This document shows positions 44,194-54,319 of a stretch of DNA of 64,000 bases, piece after piece. Under the pieces are notes generated by a model. It worked only from the letters and a program-made list of their open reading frames with translations. It was not told where the DNA came from and did not search any database. Made by a program: the position numbers and the translations under genes. Source of the stretch: Geothrix terrae (GTDB taxonomy: Bacteria > Acidobacteriota > Holophagae > Holophagales > Holophagaceae); the NCBI RefSeq assembly GCF_022808775.1, contig NZ_JAKZLA010000003.1, positions 372,001-436,000 on the forward strand, written 5' to 3'. Within the stretch, counting starts at the first letter, position 1. Each line of letters begins with the position of its first letter.

Positions 44194-44397
44194 ATGCCCT
44201 ACGTGAACATCCGCATCACCCGCGAAGGCGCCACCGCCGAGCAGAAGGCCCGGCTCATCCAGGGCGCTACCCAGCTCCTCGTGGACGTGCTGGGCAAGAA
44301 CCCCCAGACCACCGTCGTCGTCATCGACGAAGTGGAGATGGACAACTGGGGCATCGGCGGCGAGACCGTGACCGCCCGCCGGAAGCAGGGTCACTGA
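44194..44397 (+). CDS. 4-oxalocrotonate tautomerase family protein
   Basis: 67 aa, the usual size of a 4-OT monomer. Pro2 (MPYVNIRITREG) would be the catalytic base after Met removal; the C-terminal half has TTVVVIDEVEMDNWGIGG. Such enzymes tautomerise enol and keto acids in aromatic degradation. No other meta-cleavage genes are next to it, so the substrate is unknown. Confidence 0.9.
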   Translation: MPYVNIRITREGATAEQKARLIQGATQLLVDVLGKNPQTTVVVIDEVEMDNWGIGGETVTARRKQGH

Positions 44398-44528
44398 ACG
44401 CGCTCTTGTGCATCCGCCATCCCGCACCCATACTCAGGATCCGCCCGATTCGCGCCCTCGCGGGGGACGAACGGACGGCAGCGGACACGGGAGCGATCGC
44501 ATCCCAGGTCCGGTGATCAGAACACCAC

Positions 44529-44919
44529 GGGGGTGACCGGTTTCGACAGGTCGTGATCCGGGTGCCTGGTGCAGGCGGGGGTTGGACGGCTGGCCCCCTC
44601 ATCAAGCCGCCCAAATCAAACTGCCAACGATAACTTCGAACTGGCTCTCGCTGCCTAGGGCAACCTAGGCTCCGAGCGAGTCCCCGGGATCTCTGGGTAC
44701 CGGGCTCGTTAAACCTCCGAAAGGGTGGCTTCGGCCTGCCGGACGGAGGCACCAGATGGGCCGCCGCGACGCCCCCTGACGGCGGCCGAGACCAGGGGGC
44801 ACACGTCCCGAGCGGCTCGTCCGTTCCCCGCCGGGAGGTTTCAAGAGCGGACCAAGCCTGTGGAAGAGCCGCCATCCGGCATGTCTTGGACGTGGGTTCG
44901 ACTCCCACCACCTCCACCA
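44529..44919 (+). ncRNA. ssrA: tmRNA
   Basis: 391 nt one-piece transfer-messenger RNA. The 5' end GGGGGTGACCGGTTTCGAC pairs with the 3' end ACCTCC-ACCA in a 7-bp acceptor stem, and the T-arm TGGGTTCGACTCCCA is intact with CCA encoded. The tag frame starts with GCC at 44623 and ends in TAG at 44656-44658, coding for ANDNFELALAA, a typical degradation tag ending in ALAA. It rescues stalled ribosomes with SmpB. A weak promoter candidate (TTGTGC 44406-44411, CATACT 44429-44434, spacing 17) lies upstream. Confidence 0.97.
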
Positions 44920-44954
44920 AAGCAAAGCCCCCGCCTGCGGGGGCTTTGCTTTGG
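44917..44954 (+). terminator. tmRNA terminator
   Basis: 17-bp perfect stem (44917-44933 with 44938-44954), loop CCTG. The stem starts within the CCA end, so 3' processing must trim it. Confidence 0.85.
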
Positions 44955-44988
44955 TGGAATTGCCGCTGCGGGCAGGTAGGCGCCCGGA

Positions 44989-45011
44989 GGGCAGGACTTG
45001 ATGTCCTGCCC
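44989..45011. repeat. 9-bp inverted repeat downstream of tmRNA
   Basis: GGGCAGGAC (44989-44997) and GTCCTGCCC (45003-45011) with a 5-nt loop. No T-run, so not clearly a terminator. It lies between the tmRNA terminator and the structured repeats. Confidence 0.5.
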
Positions 45012-45092
45012 GGAGGATCAGCGCCGTGCCCAGCAGCGACACGCCAAGCGCCTCTCATTCGGGGCCTCAATTTGTTGTGGTAAAAGGCGGGG

Positions 45093-45191
45093 CTCGAAAT
45101 CGCTGAAATGCTGGCAGGTAGCCGTAGCCGGAGGCAGTCCGGGGGACTGCCGGAGGCGTGAAGCGGCGTGCCAGCATTTCGCGCGGCCGGA
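45093..45191. repeat. Structured 99-bp repeat, copy 1
   Basis: Direct repeat of 45286-45384 with about 8 mismatches in 99 nt (my count). The unit folds: outer arms GAAATGCTGGCA (45105-45116) and TGCCAGCATTTC (45169-45180) are perfect complements, and an inner hairpin GGCAGTCC/GGACTGCC sits at 45133-45151. No open reading frame of note inside. Confidence 0.8.
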
Positions 45192-45268
45192 GCGTCACCC
45201 ACAGGATGATGCGGAGGGAGTCCCACCACCGGGAGTGCTACCGAGCCGCATCCGCGGGGCTTCTTGCG

Positions 45269-45290
45269 TGGTGGAGGTGGTGGGACTCGA
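45269..45290 (-). repeat. Inverted copy of the tmRNA 3' end
   Basis: The minus strand here reads TCGAGTCCCACCACCTCCAC, which matches the T-arm and acceptor strand of tmRNA (about 44899-44918) at all but one base, in the opposite orientation. No complete tRNA or tmRNA surrounds it. Confidence 0.65.
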
Positions 45291-45384
45291 AGTCACTGAA
45301 ATGCTGGCAGGTAGCCGTAGCCTGAGGCCGTCCGGGGGACTGCCGGAGGCGTTAAGCGGCGTGCCGGGCTTTCGCGCGGCCGGA
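45286..45384. repeat. Structured 99-bp repeat, copy 2
   Basis: Second copy, 193 nt after the first. The left outer arm (45298-45309) is intact, but the right arm (45362-45373) has three changes, so this copy is partly decayed. The inner hairpin has one mismatch. Confidence 0.8.
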
Positions 45385-45500
45385 CCCTGGCTCCTCAGTC
45401 ATGGTGTTCAGCGACGAGGCTCTACGGGCTTATTCCGGGATGATGGTCTATCTGGATTTTCAAATTTGGACCTTTTTCGAGGACCATCCCAAACCTAGTC

Positions 45501-45755
45501 TTGGCTCTGTTCCTTGAGGATGGAGCCTTGCACCCCTATTTCGAGATCACCGCCACCCACCCCGAAGACATCAAGGCCATGCAGGCGTTCGCCGCCTTCG
45601 TAAGAACAGGACCCGGCTTGGAACCTTCGCATCTGCACGCTACCAAGATGAGCGCGGTGCTCCTTCGCCGAGAGGAACTCCCCCCTGGTCCACGGCATGA
45701 GCGAGCGCCCGCACCATCCTTCGGTTCCAGTCTCCTGCGGCGGGAGGAACCCTAG
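45501..45755 (+). pseudogene. Possible gene remnant (TTG-start frame)
   Basis: 84-codon frame starting with TTG. The first half (TATHPEDIKAMQAFAAFVR) looks protein-like, but the second half is Arg/Pro-rich in the manner of a chance frame. I do not recognise it and see no good ribosome site. It may be the broken end of a gene in the unstable tmRNA-adjacent spot; the following 45756-45936 holds nothing clear. Confidence 0.25.
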
Positions 45756-45936
45756 AGACCCACTCCGCCCTGGAGAAGAACCACTCGGTCTTACCGTTGA
45801 TTCAGGGTAAGGACGTTTCGTAAAGCGGCGCCGGATGCCCTGGCTTGGCGTCATGAGGGATGGCCAGGGCAGAGCTAAAATGAATCACGGTGGTTAGGTC
45901 ATCCAGGCGCGATCAAGCATCAGTGGGAGCCGGTTC

Positions 45937-46464
45937 GTGAGGAAGATCGAGAAGCCAGGCCCCGGCGAACATGTTCAATATGTGCTGCGATATTTCAATC
46001 TGATACCAAGCGATGGGCGGGTGCTCGAGCACCTTCGAGAGAATCTCATCGAGACCTCGGCGTTTCTTCGCTCCCTGCCCTCAGACCTGCTTCATTACCG
46101 GTATGCCCCAGGGAAGTGGACGATCAAGGAAATCATCCAGCACCTCAGTGACGACGAGCGGATATACGCCTATCGGGCCCTGCGATTCGCCCGCGGTGAC
46201 ACGACCGAGCTCCCTGGATTCGACCAAGATGCTTACACCCCGGAGACCCAAGCGAACATCCGCACCCTTGATGATCTGATCGATGAATTCGCCACGGTCC
46301 GCGCGGCAACGCTTTCGCTTTATGCCGGGCTTGGCGATGAGGTGCTCCTCCGTTCCGGGATCGCATCCGGGAACATCATGAGCGTTCGGGCCATCGCTTA
46401 TCACATGGCCGGTCACGAACGCTGGCACATGAAGGTGATCCGGGAACGGTACCTTGCACCCTGA
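45937..46464 (+). CDS. DinB-like (YfiT/DinB_2) putative metal-dependent protein
   Basis: 175 aa four-helix-bundle protein. Candidate metal ligands are the His in IKEIIQHLSDDER and the two in IAYHMAGHERWH, the three-His pattern of the DinB superfamily. Opens with GTG, with GTGGGAG about 7 nt upstream. Many members act as thiol-dependent S-transferases; the substrate is not predictable. Its base composition is visibly lower in GC than neighbouring genes, and it lies beside tmRNA, suggesting acquisition. The NAD synthetase gene follows after 42 nt. Confidence 0.8.
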   Translation: MRKIEKPGPGEHVQYVLRYFNLIPSDGRVLEHLRENLIETSAFLRSLPSDLLHYRYAPGKWTIKEIIQHLSDDERIYAYRALRFARGDTTELPGFDQDAYTPETQANIRTLDDLIDEFATVRAATLSLYAGLGDEVLLRSGIASGNIMSVRAIAYHMAGHERWHMKVIRERYLAP

Positions 46465-46506
46465 GGCGTGCTGTCAAGCCGCGGCGCAAGGATAGGAGAT
46501 CACAAC

Positions 46507-47343
46507 ATGTCGCCTTTCGTCACCGACATCCGACCCGCCATTCAGGCTGCCATGGATGGCATCAAAAAAGAGGTTGATGTCGCGGTCATCGGCCTATCCG
46601 GAGGAGCGGACTCGACCCTCTGCGCCTGTCTGTCCGTCTCTGCCCTTGGCGCAGAGAATGTCTTCGGCATCTCGATGCCCGCCAGCTCCATTGACGACGC
46701 GACGTTTAACGCCCGTTCAGCTTCCGTGGCTGACAAGCTGAGCATCAACCATATGACCCTCGATATCAAAAAGGCTGTTTCTGCCGTCCTATCGGGCTGG
46801 GAGGAGCAGATGGGGCATTTCGGCATCCATGAAACCTCCGCCCTCAATACAGGGAATACCCGTGCGCGTCTTCGGATGACCCACCTCTACCTCGCCTGCA
46901 TGGCGCTCGGCGAAGCCAATCCGGGCAGGCGCGTGCGTGTCATCGGCACCGGCAACCTCAGTGAGGACTACATCGGTTACGACACGAAGTGGGGGGATGG
47001 CGCATGCGACATCTTTCCGATCAGCGACTTCTTCAAGCAGGAAGTCTATATGGCTCTCGACCACTTCGCCGCCAGCGGCCTCATAGACGAGACTCACATC
47101 GACCGGGTCCCCTCGGCAGGCCTATGGCCGGGCCAAACGGATGAAGGAGAGCTGGGTTTCACTTACGACGAGATGGCCCCGGCCATTCTGTATTGCCAAC
47201 GATTCGGGAAGGACGGATTTGCTGACAAGCCCCTTCCAGACCCCGGCTTCATGAAGGTGGTCGACTTCGTATGGAACCGCCACAGGGCCAATTCCCACAA
47301 GCTTCGCCCCAGTGGGATCAAAACCATCCCCGGCAGATCTTGA
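46507..47343 (+). CDS. nadE: NAD synthetase, ammonia-type
   Basis: 278 aa, no glutaminase domain. Adenylates nicotinic acid adenine dinucleotide and amidates it to NAD. The PP-loop is GLSGGADST at 29-37; also seen are NTGNTRARLRM and GTGNLSEDYIGYDTKWGDGACD, characteristic of NadE. GGAG lies upstream of ATG 46507. Lower GC than the surrounding genome; together with the DinB-like gene it may be a transferred pair. Convergent with the AraC gene. Confidence 0.92.
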   Translation: MSPFVTDIRPAIQAAMDGIKKEVDVAVIGLSGGADSTLCACLSVSALGAENVFGISMPASSIDDATFNARSASVADKLSINHMTLDIKKAVSAVLSGWEEQMGHFGIHETSALNTGNTRARLRMTHLYLACMALGEANPGRRVRVIGTGNLSEDYIGYDTKWGDGACDIFPISDFFKQEVYMALDHFAASGLIDETHIDRVPSAGLWPGQTDEGELGFTYDEMAPAILYCQRFGKDGFADKPLPDPGFMKVVDFVWNRHRANSHKLRPSGIKTIPGRS

Positions 47344-47361
47344 TGGCTGTAAATTCCTGCG

Positions 47362-48324
47362 TCACTCCCCGGCCCCCAGCCCCTCCGCCTGCTCCCGCAG
47401 CCGCGCCACGTCCTTGGTGGGCGCATTCCCGAAGTACCGGCCGTACTCCCGGGCGAACTGGGAGGGGCTCTGGTAGCCCACGCGCCGGCCGGCGGTGCCG
47501 GCGTCGAGGCGGGTGAGCAACATGAGGCGCCGCGCCTCCTGGAGGCGGATGGCCTTCTGGTACTGCAGGGGGCTCATGGCGGTGACGGCCTTGAAGTGCT
47601 GGTGGAAGGACGACGGGCTCATGTGGACCAGGGTGGCCAGGCGCTCCACGTCCAGGGGCTGGTCGAAGTGGGTGCGGACCCAGGACACGGCCTTGGCGAC
47701 GCGGTGGAGCTGGCTCTCCTCCTGGCCGATCAGCGCCACCCGCGGGCCCAGCGGGCTCCGCAGGAGCCGGATGAGGATCTCGTCGAGGACGAGGGGGGCC
47801 AGGAGCTCCGCCTCATCGGGCCGGGAGGCCAGTTCCATCAGCCGCACCACCGCGTTGATCACCGGGGCGTCCAGCTGGTCCACGCAGATGGCGCGGCCCT
47901 CGCCCCGGCGGGGCAGGCCCAGGGGGTAGACCCTGGCCGTCAGGTCGGCGATCCGCGCCGGATCCAGGTCGATCCGAAGGCCGAGGTAGGGCGCGTCCAG
48001 GCTGGCTTGCGTGACCTGGGCGGACACGGGGACATCGACGGAATAGACCAGCACCCGCGAGGCGTCGTACTCGTAGAGCTCCTGCCCCAGCATCACCCGC
48101 TTGGCGCCCTGGGCCACCAGACAGAGGGCCGGCCGCTGCACGGCGTGGTGGAAGGCCGCGTGGGCGCGGGAGGCCCGGGAGACATGCACCCCCGGCAGCC
48201 GCAGCTCGAAGGTGCCGTCGTAGGGGGCGTGGGCCAGCAGCAGGTCTGCGAGCCGGGCCAGGTCGGGCCGAAGGGGTTCCGGCTCGGAACCTTGGGGGAG
48301 GGGTGGCGTCGAGATGCGGGCCAT
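47362..48324 (-). CDS. AraC family regulator with AraC_N domain
   Basis: 320 aa. N-terminal domain with [35 protein letters not shown] is the AraC_N (PF06719) type. C-terminal double [47 protein letters not shown] and [17 protein letters not shown]. It is last in a minus-strand series of redox genes and is a plausible regulator of them. Confidence 0.9.
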   Translation of the reverse strand: MARISTPPLPQGSEPEPLRPDLARLADLLLAHAPYDGTFELRLPGVHVSRASRAHAAFHHAVQRPALCLVAQGAKRVMLGQELYEYDASRVLVYSVDVPVSAQVTQASLDAPYLGLRIDLDPARIADLTARVYPLGLPRRGEGRAICVDQLDAPVINAVVRLMELASRPDEAELLAPLVLDEILIRLLRSPLGPRVALIGQEESQLHRVAKAVSWVRTHFDQPLDVERLATLVHMSPSSFHQHFKAVTAMSPLQYQKAIRLQEARRLMLLTRLDAGTAGRRVGYQSPSQFAREYGRYFGNAPTKDVARLREQAEGLGAGE

Positions 48325-48398
48325 GAGCCATTGTCTCCTTTCAGGCCAGCCCGGGGAGCCGGTTTGCGGGGTGTTCCACGTTCGAGGGGGCCTCCCGC

Positions 48399-49157
48399 CT
48401 ACGCGGATGCGGGCAGGACGTCATTCAGGCACTGCAGGGCATTGAGGGTCCTCGGATAGCCGAGGTAGGGCAGCAGCTGCGTGATGACACTCACCAGCGT
48501 GCCCCGGTCGTTGCCGACCTGGAGGTTGCCCCGGACGTGCCCCTTCACCTGGGCTTCGCAGCCGCGCAGCGCGAGCAGCATCGAGAAGGTGAGCAGCTCC
48601 CGCAGGCGCAGGTCCAGCCCCGTCCGCGTGTAGTAGTCCCCGAAGCAGTTGCCGGAGAGGTGGTCCTGGATGTGCCGCTGGTCGGCCGGCGACGCTTCGC
48701 GCATCTGGTCGATCGTCTCGCCGAAGATCGCCTTCTGCACCCCCAGTCCACGCGCCATCCGCGTCTCTCGCGTGGTCGTGGACTGGCCCTCCAGCGGCAG
48801 CTTCACCCCGGCGCTCGCCAGGATCTCGTTGGTGGCATGGAGGAAGTCGAAGACCACGGCGATGCCGCAGTAGGGTACCGCCTGGTAGACGAGCTCCTTC
48901 ACCTCGACCGGCGTGACGCCCACGGTCAGGGCGGCCCGGAGCATGACCTTGTACTCGCCCAGGGCCTGGCCCGCGATCAGGGCCGCCAGGATGGCCATCA
49001 GGCGGGTCCGGTCGTCCAGGGTCCCGTAGGAAGCCACCTCGTCGAAGGCAAAATGGTCGAACAGCTCGATGAACTCCGGGTCGGTGACCTTCAGGGTGGA
49101 TTGATGACTCGGGAACCAGCGCTCGTGGTTCCGGTGAGCGGTTTCAGACATGGTCAT
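48399..49157 (-). CDS. Carboxymuconolactone decarboxylase-family protein (double domain)
   Basis: 252 aa, with two CMD/AhpD-like helical repeats: [28 protein letters not shown], and [28 protein letters not shown]. The AhpD CxxC pair is not present, so a peroxidase-reductase role is doubtful. In this setting (quinone reductase, aldo/keto reductase, AraC) such genes often belong to aldehyde/electrophile response operons. Biochemical function unknown. Confidence 0.85.
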   Translation of the reverse strand: MTMSETAHRNHERWFPSHQSTLKVTDPEFIELFDHFAFDEVASYGTLDDRTRLMAILAALIAGQALGEYKVMLRAALTVGVTPVEVKELVYQAVPYCGIAVVFDFLHATNEILASAGVKLPLEGQSTTTRETRMARGLGVQKAIFGETIDQMREASPADQRHIQDHLSGNCFGDYYTRTGLDLRLRELLTFSMLLALRGCEAQVKGHVRGNLQVGNDRGTLVSVITQLLPYLGYPRTLNALQCLNDVLPASA

Positions 49158-49286
49158 CGGTGCCTCTCCCTGGTCCGTGATTGCTGGAGCTGGCGGTGGA
49201 TTTGATGGATGCTTCCACGTGGCAGGTACGCCATCAAGCCTCCGCTGGGTGACTCTTGGGGATATGCGGGAGGGATCGCAGCCTCC

Positions 49287-50944
<1,658 letters not shown>

Positions 50945-52006
50945 TCAGTTCTTCGTCTTCAGCGAGGCCATGTCGATGACGAAGCGGTACTTCACGTCGC
51001 TCTTCAGCAGGCGCTCGTAGGCCCCGTTGATGTCCTGCATGCGGATCACCTCCACGTCGGACGTGATGCCGTGCTCGCCACAGAAGTCGAGCATCTCCTG
51101 GGTCTCGGCAATGCCTCCGATGAGGGAGCCCGCCACGGACTTGCGGCCGAGGACCATGGGCACGGTATTGAGCATGGGCTCCAGCCCGCCCAGGTAGCCC
51201 ACCAGCACGAGGGTGCCGTTCGTGGCCAGGGTGGGGACGTAGGGATTCAGGTCATGGACGTAGGGCACGGTGTCGACGATGAGGTCGAAGCGGCCCGCGA
51301 CCGATGCCATCTGCGCGGGGTCCGTGGACAGCACCACGCGGTCCGCGCCCAGGCGCCGGGCGTCGTCCTCCTTGCCCTTGGAGCGCGTGAAGAGGGTCAC
51401 CTCGGCACCCAGGGCCTTGGCCAGCTTCAGGCCCATGTGGCCGAGGCCGCCGAGGCCCACCACCGCCACCTGGCTGCCCTTCCCGACCTTCCAGTGCCGC
51501 AGGGGCGACCAGTTGGTGATGCCGGCGCAGAGCAGGGGCGCGGCGCCGCGGAGGTCCAGGCTGTCCGGCACCTTCAGCACGAAGCGGTCGGACACCACGA
51601 TCTGATCCGAGTAGCCGCCCTGGGTGGGCCGGCCGTCGTGGCGGTCCGTGCCGCCGTAGGTGCCGGTGAAGCCGTTCTGGCAGTACTGCTCCTCGCCGTG
51701 CTCGCAGGGCTTGCAGTGGCGGCAGGAGTCCACCAGGCAGCCCACGCCGACGGCATCGCCGGCCTTGAAGCGGGTCACGGCGGCGCCAATCTCCCGAACG
51801 CGGCCGATGATCTCGTGGCCGGGGACGATGGGGTACGTGGTCCAGCCCCAGTCGTTGCGGGCCGTGTGCAGGTCCGAGTGGCAGACGCCGCAGTAGAGGA
51901 TATCGATCACCACGTCGTCGGACCGGGGATCGCGGCGCTCGAAGGGGAAGGGGGCCAGCGCCGAGGCGGGGGACTGGGCGGCGTAGCCGAGGACGTTCAG
52001 GGTCAT
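50945..52006 (-). CDS. Zinc-dependent alcohol dehydrogenase (cinnamyl-alcohol/YahK type)
   Basis: 353 aa MDR enzyme. Catalytic zinc ligands: Cys in ILYCGVCHSDLH and His-Glu in PGHEIIGRV. Structural zinc: CRHCKPCEHGEEQYC. Rossmann motif AVVGLGGLGHMGLKLAK. Acts on aldehydes/alcohols with NADP(H), by family. ATG 52006 follows GGAGGA; an in-frame extension to 52189 is open but includes tandem repeats and is probably leader. The upstream spacer (52007-52213) should hold the promoter. Confidence 0.93.
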   Translation of the reverse strand: MTLNVLGYAAQSPASALAPFPFERRDPRSDDVVIDILYCGVCHSDLHTARNDWGWTTYPIVPGHEIIGRVREIGAAVTRFKAGDAVGVGCLVDSCRHCKPCEHGEEQYCQNGFTGTYGGTDRHDGRPTQGGYSDQIVVSDRFVLKVPDSLDLRGAAPLLCAGITNWSPLRHWKVGKGSQVAVVGLGGLGHMGLKLAKALGAEVTLFTRSKGKEDDARRLGADRVVLSTDPAQMASVAGRFDLIVDTVPYVHDLNPYVPTLATNGTLVLVGYLGGLEPMLNTVPMVLGRKSVAGSLIGGIAETQEMLDFCGEHGITSDVEVIRMQDINGAYERLLKSDVKYRFVIDMASLKTKN

Positions 52007-52019
52007 GTATTCCTCCAAA

Positions 52020-52067
52020 TCAGATGTGGGGCCAGATGTGAGGCCAGATGTGAGGCCAGGGGTGGGC
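52020..52067. repeat. 12-bp tandem repeat in the leader of the alcohol dehydrogenase
   Basis: Four units of 12 nt: two perfect CCAGATGTGAGG (52032-52043, 52044-52055) flanked by two degenerate ones. It sits just upstream of the ADH ribosome-binding site. Confidence 0.7.
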
Positions 52068-52142
52068 GCCCGCGGCTGTGCGTAAGGACCTTCCCGGCCT
52101 GGGGCCGCTTCGGTCCACGAGGTGGCAGGAGGAAGTCTAGGA

Positions 52143-52160
52143 GCCGGCCGATCGGTCGGC
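52143..52160. promoter_or_regulatory. Near-palindrome, operator candidate
   Basis: GCCGGCCGATCGGTCGGC is an 18-bp palindrome except at one symmetric pair of positions. It lies between the Fe-S gene and the ADH promoter region. Confidence 0.4.
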
Positions 52161-52213
52161 TTGCCCATTACTCCGAACTTCTGTCCCAATCCTCCAAGGG
52201 CTGGCGGCCGGCC

Positions 52214-53497
52214 TCACCTGCCCGCCATCAGGCGGTCCAGGTAGCGCGACTTCACCTGCTTCGAGGCGAGCGCCCGCTGGAGGGGCGGGAGCCTGAGCAC
52301 GGCGCCGAGGATGGCGGCCACAGCCCGGTGCCCATGGCTGGATTGCCCGTCCACCAGGAGCTCCGCCAGCTGGCCGCGTTCGAGGGCCATCAGCACGGTG
52401 CGGTGGGCCGTGTTGGCGGGGGTCAGCACCCGCGCCCGGCGCGGCTTCAGCCGGATGGCCCCTGGGGCACAGCTCCGCACGCACACACCGCAACCCAGGC
52501 AGCGGTCCTCGTCCAGCCGCGCCCGCCGCGCGGCTGGACGGCGTGGATCGTGGGCCGAGACGAGGCTGAGCGCCTCCACGGGGCAGGCGCCGATGCACTT
52601 CCCGCATCCGGTGCACCGCCCGCCATCCAGCTCCGGGAGAAAGTTCGTGGTGTGGACCGGTTTCATGAAGGCGAAGCGGCGCGCCGCGACCATGGCCTCG
52701 CAGCAGCAGCCGCAGCAGTTGCAGATGAAGCTGACCTGCTCGCGCACGTTCTCCCCGAACTGCACCAGCCCGCGCTCCCGGGCCTGATCGAGCAGGTCGA
52801 GGCACTCCGCGGCCTCCACGCGCCGCGCCACCTGGTGGCGCGTCAGGGAATCCGCGCAGGTGCCGAAGGTCATGCAGATCTCCATGGGCGCGTCGCAGGC
52901 CTTCCCCAGATGGGCCATCTTGTGGCGGCAGTAGCACGTGCCGACCCCGATGGCCCCCGCCGTGCGCACCACCTCGCTGGCCCGCTCGTGGTCGAGCACC
53001 ACGAGGCTGTCCTCCCGGGGCAGCGCGGTCTCGTCCACGAAGGCCCGGCCCAGCTGGGTCTCTCCATCGGCGAACAGGGCGCGGAGGAAATCCCCTTCCA
53101 CGTTCAGGTACTGGTGGAAGAGCTCCGCCAGGGCCTTCTGGTCCACATCGCCCCGCACCCGCATCATCGAGAACTCGAAGAAGCCGGCCATGGGCGGCGG
53201 CATCACGTAGCGGGTCTCGCCGTCCCGGACAAGGTCCAGCAGCATGGCGCGCCCGGCCAGGGCCTCCAGGATCCTGCGCGCCCTCGTCTCCGGGAGCTTC
53301 CAGATCGCCGCGGCGCGGCGGGCCGTGAAGGGGCGGATGGGGACCTGCGCCAGCAGGCCGGCCTCCTCCTCGGTCACCAGGAGCCGGAGGATCTGGAACA
53401 GCCGCTCCGACGGCGGCGCGCCCTGGGGGAAGCGGTTCAGGCGCGCCACCAGGCGCTCATAGGTGCCGTGGCCGGAGGGAAGGAGGGCGTGGGCCAT
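52214..53497 (-). CDS. Cysteine-rich 4Fe-4S protein with N-terminal winged-helix-like domain
   Basis: 427 aa. N-terminal 45-95 looks like a winged helix (FTARRAAAIWKLPETRARRILEAL). A middle region has clustered Cys (188, 190, 201, 208, 214 and CNCCGCCC at 259-266). Two ferredoxin motifs follow: C295-C298-C301-C305 and C333-C336-C339-C343, each ending in Pro or a variant (the second is RSCAPGAI). It may pass electrons to partner oxidoreductases. ATG 53497 was chosen; GTG 53530 is possible. Function not established for this arrangement. Confidence 0.8.
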   Translation of the reverse strand: MAHALLPSGHGTYERLVARLNRFPQGAPPSERLFQILRLLVTEEEAGLLAQVPIRPFTARRAAAIWKLPETRARRILEALAGRAMLLDLVRDGETRYVMPPPMAGFFEFSMMRVRGDVDQKALAELFHQYLNVEGDFLRALFADGETQLGRAFVDETALPREDSLVVLDHERASEVVRTAGAIGVGTCYCRHKMAHLGKACDAPMEICMTFGTCADSLTRHQVARRVEAAECLDLLDQARERGLVQFGENVREQVSFICNCCGCCCEAMVAARRFAFMKPVHTTNFLPELDGGRCTGCGKCIGACPVEALSLVSAHDPRRPAARRARLDEDRCLGCGVCVRSCAPGAIRLKPRRARVLTPANTAHRTVLMALERGQLAELLVDGQSSHGHRAVAAILGAVLRLPPLQRALASKQVKSRYLDRLMAGR

Positions 53498-53578
53498 GGG
53501 AACGTCCCGGCGCCAGGATACCTCCTTCACCCCGGGCGCAGCTTCATTTCGGGGGCACTTCGAAGGTCACCTCGGGGG

Positions 53579-54214
53579 TCACTTCGGGTGGCGGCCCCGG
53601 GCCCGCTGGTTGGAGTCATAGATGGTGCCGCGGGTCGGTGCCGGCGCCTCCCCCCGGATGGCCGCCACCCAGGCGCGGGTGTCCGTGACAGCCGCGAACC
53701 GGGACTGGAGGACAACGCAGAAGGTCCGGTGGATCACCTCGGCGCTGACCCGCCCCGCGGCGTTCTCGTAGGGCACCGAGCCCGAGGCATCGGCCAGGAA
53801 CTCCACCGCCAGTCCGGCGTGCATGGCGTGCTTGATGGTGGAGTCCACGCAGTTGTGGGTCATGTAGCCCACGACGGCGAGGGTGTCGACGCCCCGGGTC
53901 CCCAGCCACTCGGCGAGATCCGTCTCCGTGAACGCGCTGGGAAGGGTTTTCTCCAGGTAGTGGTCGTGCGGGCGCGCGCGGACCACGTCGTGGAGCTCCC
54001 AGGTGGGGCTGCCCTTCGCGAAGAGGGGCGCCCCGGCGGGCGCATGGTTCTGGACGACGATCACTGGAATGCCCGCCTCCCGGGCGGCATCCATGGCGGC
54101 GCCGATGTTCGCCAGGGACTCGGCGATGGGCGGGAACTCGATGGGGAGGTCGCCGGTGACGTACTCCTCCTGGACATCGATGACGATGAGGGCGCGGCGG
54201 GGGGAGGCGGGCAT
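53579..54214 (-). CDS. Cysteine hydrolase, isochorismatase family
   Basis: 211 aa. Catalytic triad of the family: Asp13 (IVIDVQEEY), Lys89 (LEKTLPSAF), Cys122 (MTHNCVDST). Members hydrolyse amides such as nicotinamide, ureidoacrylate or maleamate. Upstream gene of the minus-strand redox series and divergent from the GlxA-type regulator, which probably controls it. Confidence 0.9.
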   Translation of the reverse strand: MPASPRRALIVIDVQEEYVTGDLPIEFPPIAESLANIGAAMDAAREAGIPVIVVQNHAPAGAPLFAKGSPTWELHDVVRARPHDHYLEKTLPSAFTETDLAEWLGTRGVDTLAVVGYMTHNCVDSTIKHAMHAGLAVEFLADASGSVPYENAAGRVSAEVIHRTFCVVLQSRFAAVTDTRAWVAAIRGEAPAPTRGTIYDSNQRARGRHPK

Positions 54215-54286
54215 GGACTTCTCCTTGAAGGGGCCGGCGGAACCGGGCTGCGTTCATGCTGTGCCCCGCATCGGGAGGAAGAAAGT

Positions 54287-54319
54287 GGCCTGAATGACAA
54301 TGTTCGATAAGATCAGGCC
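54287..54319. promoter_or_regulatory. GGCCTGA/TCAGGCC inverted repeat at the GlxA-type start
   Basis: GGCCTGA (54287-54293) and TCAGGCC (54313-54319) flank 19 nt, ending right at the ATG. It lies in the divergent promoter region and may be an operator or a leader hairpin. Confidence 0.4.

Noticed and set aside
45093-45384. CRISPR array
   Set aside because: Only two long, imperfect copies with nested hairpins, no short regular repeats and no cas genes.
52007-52189. N-terminal extension of the alcohol dehydrogenase
   Set aside because: Includes the tandem repeat and lacks family similarity; GGAGGA supports the start at 52006.
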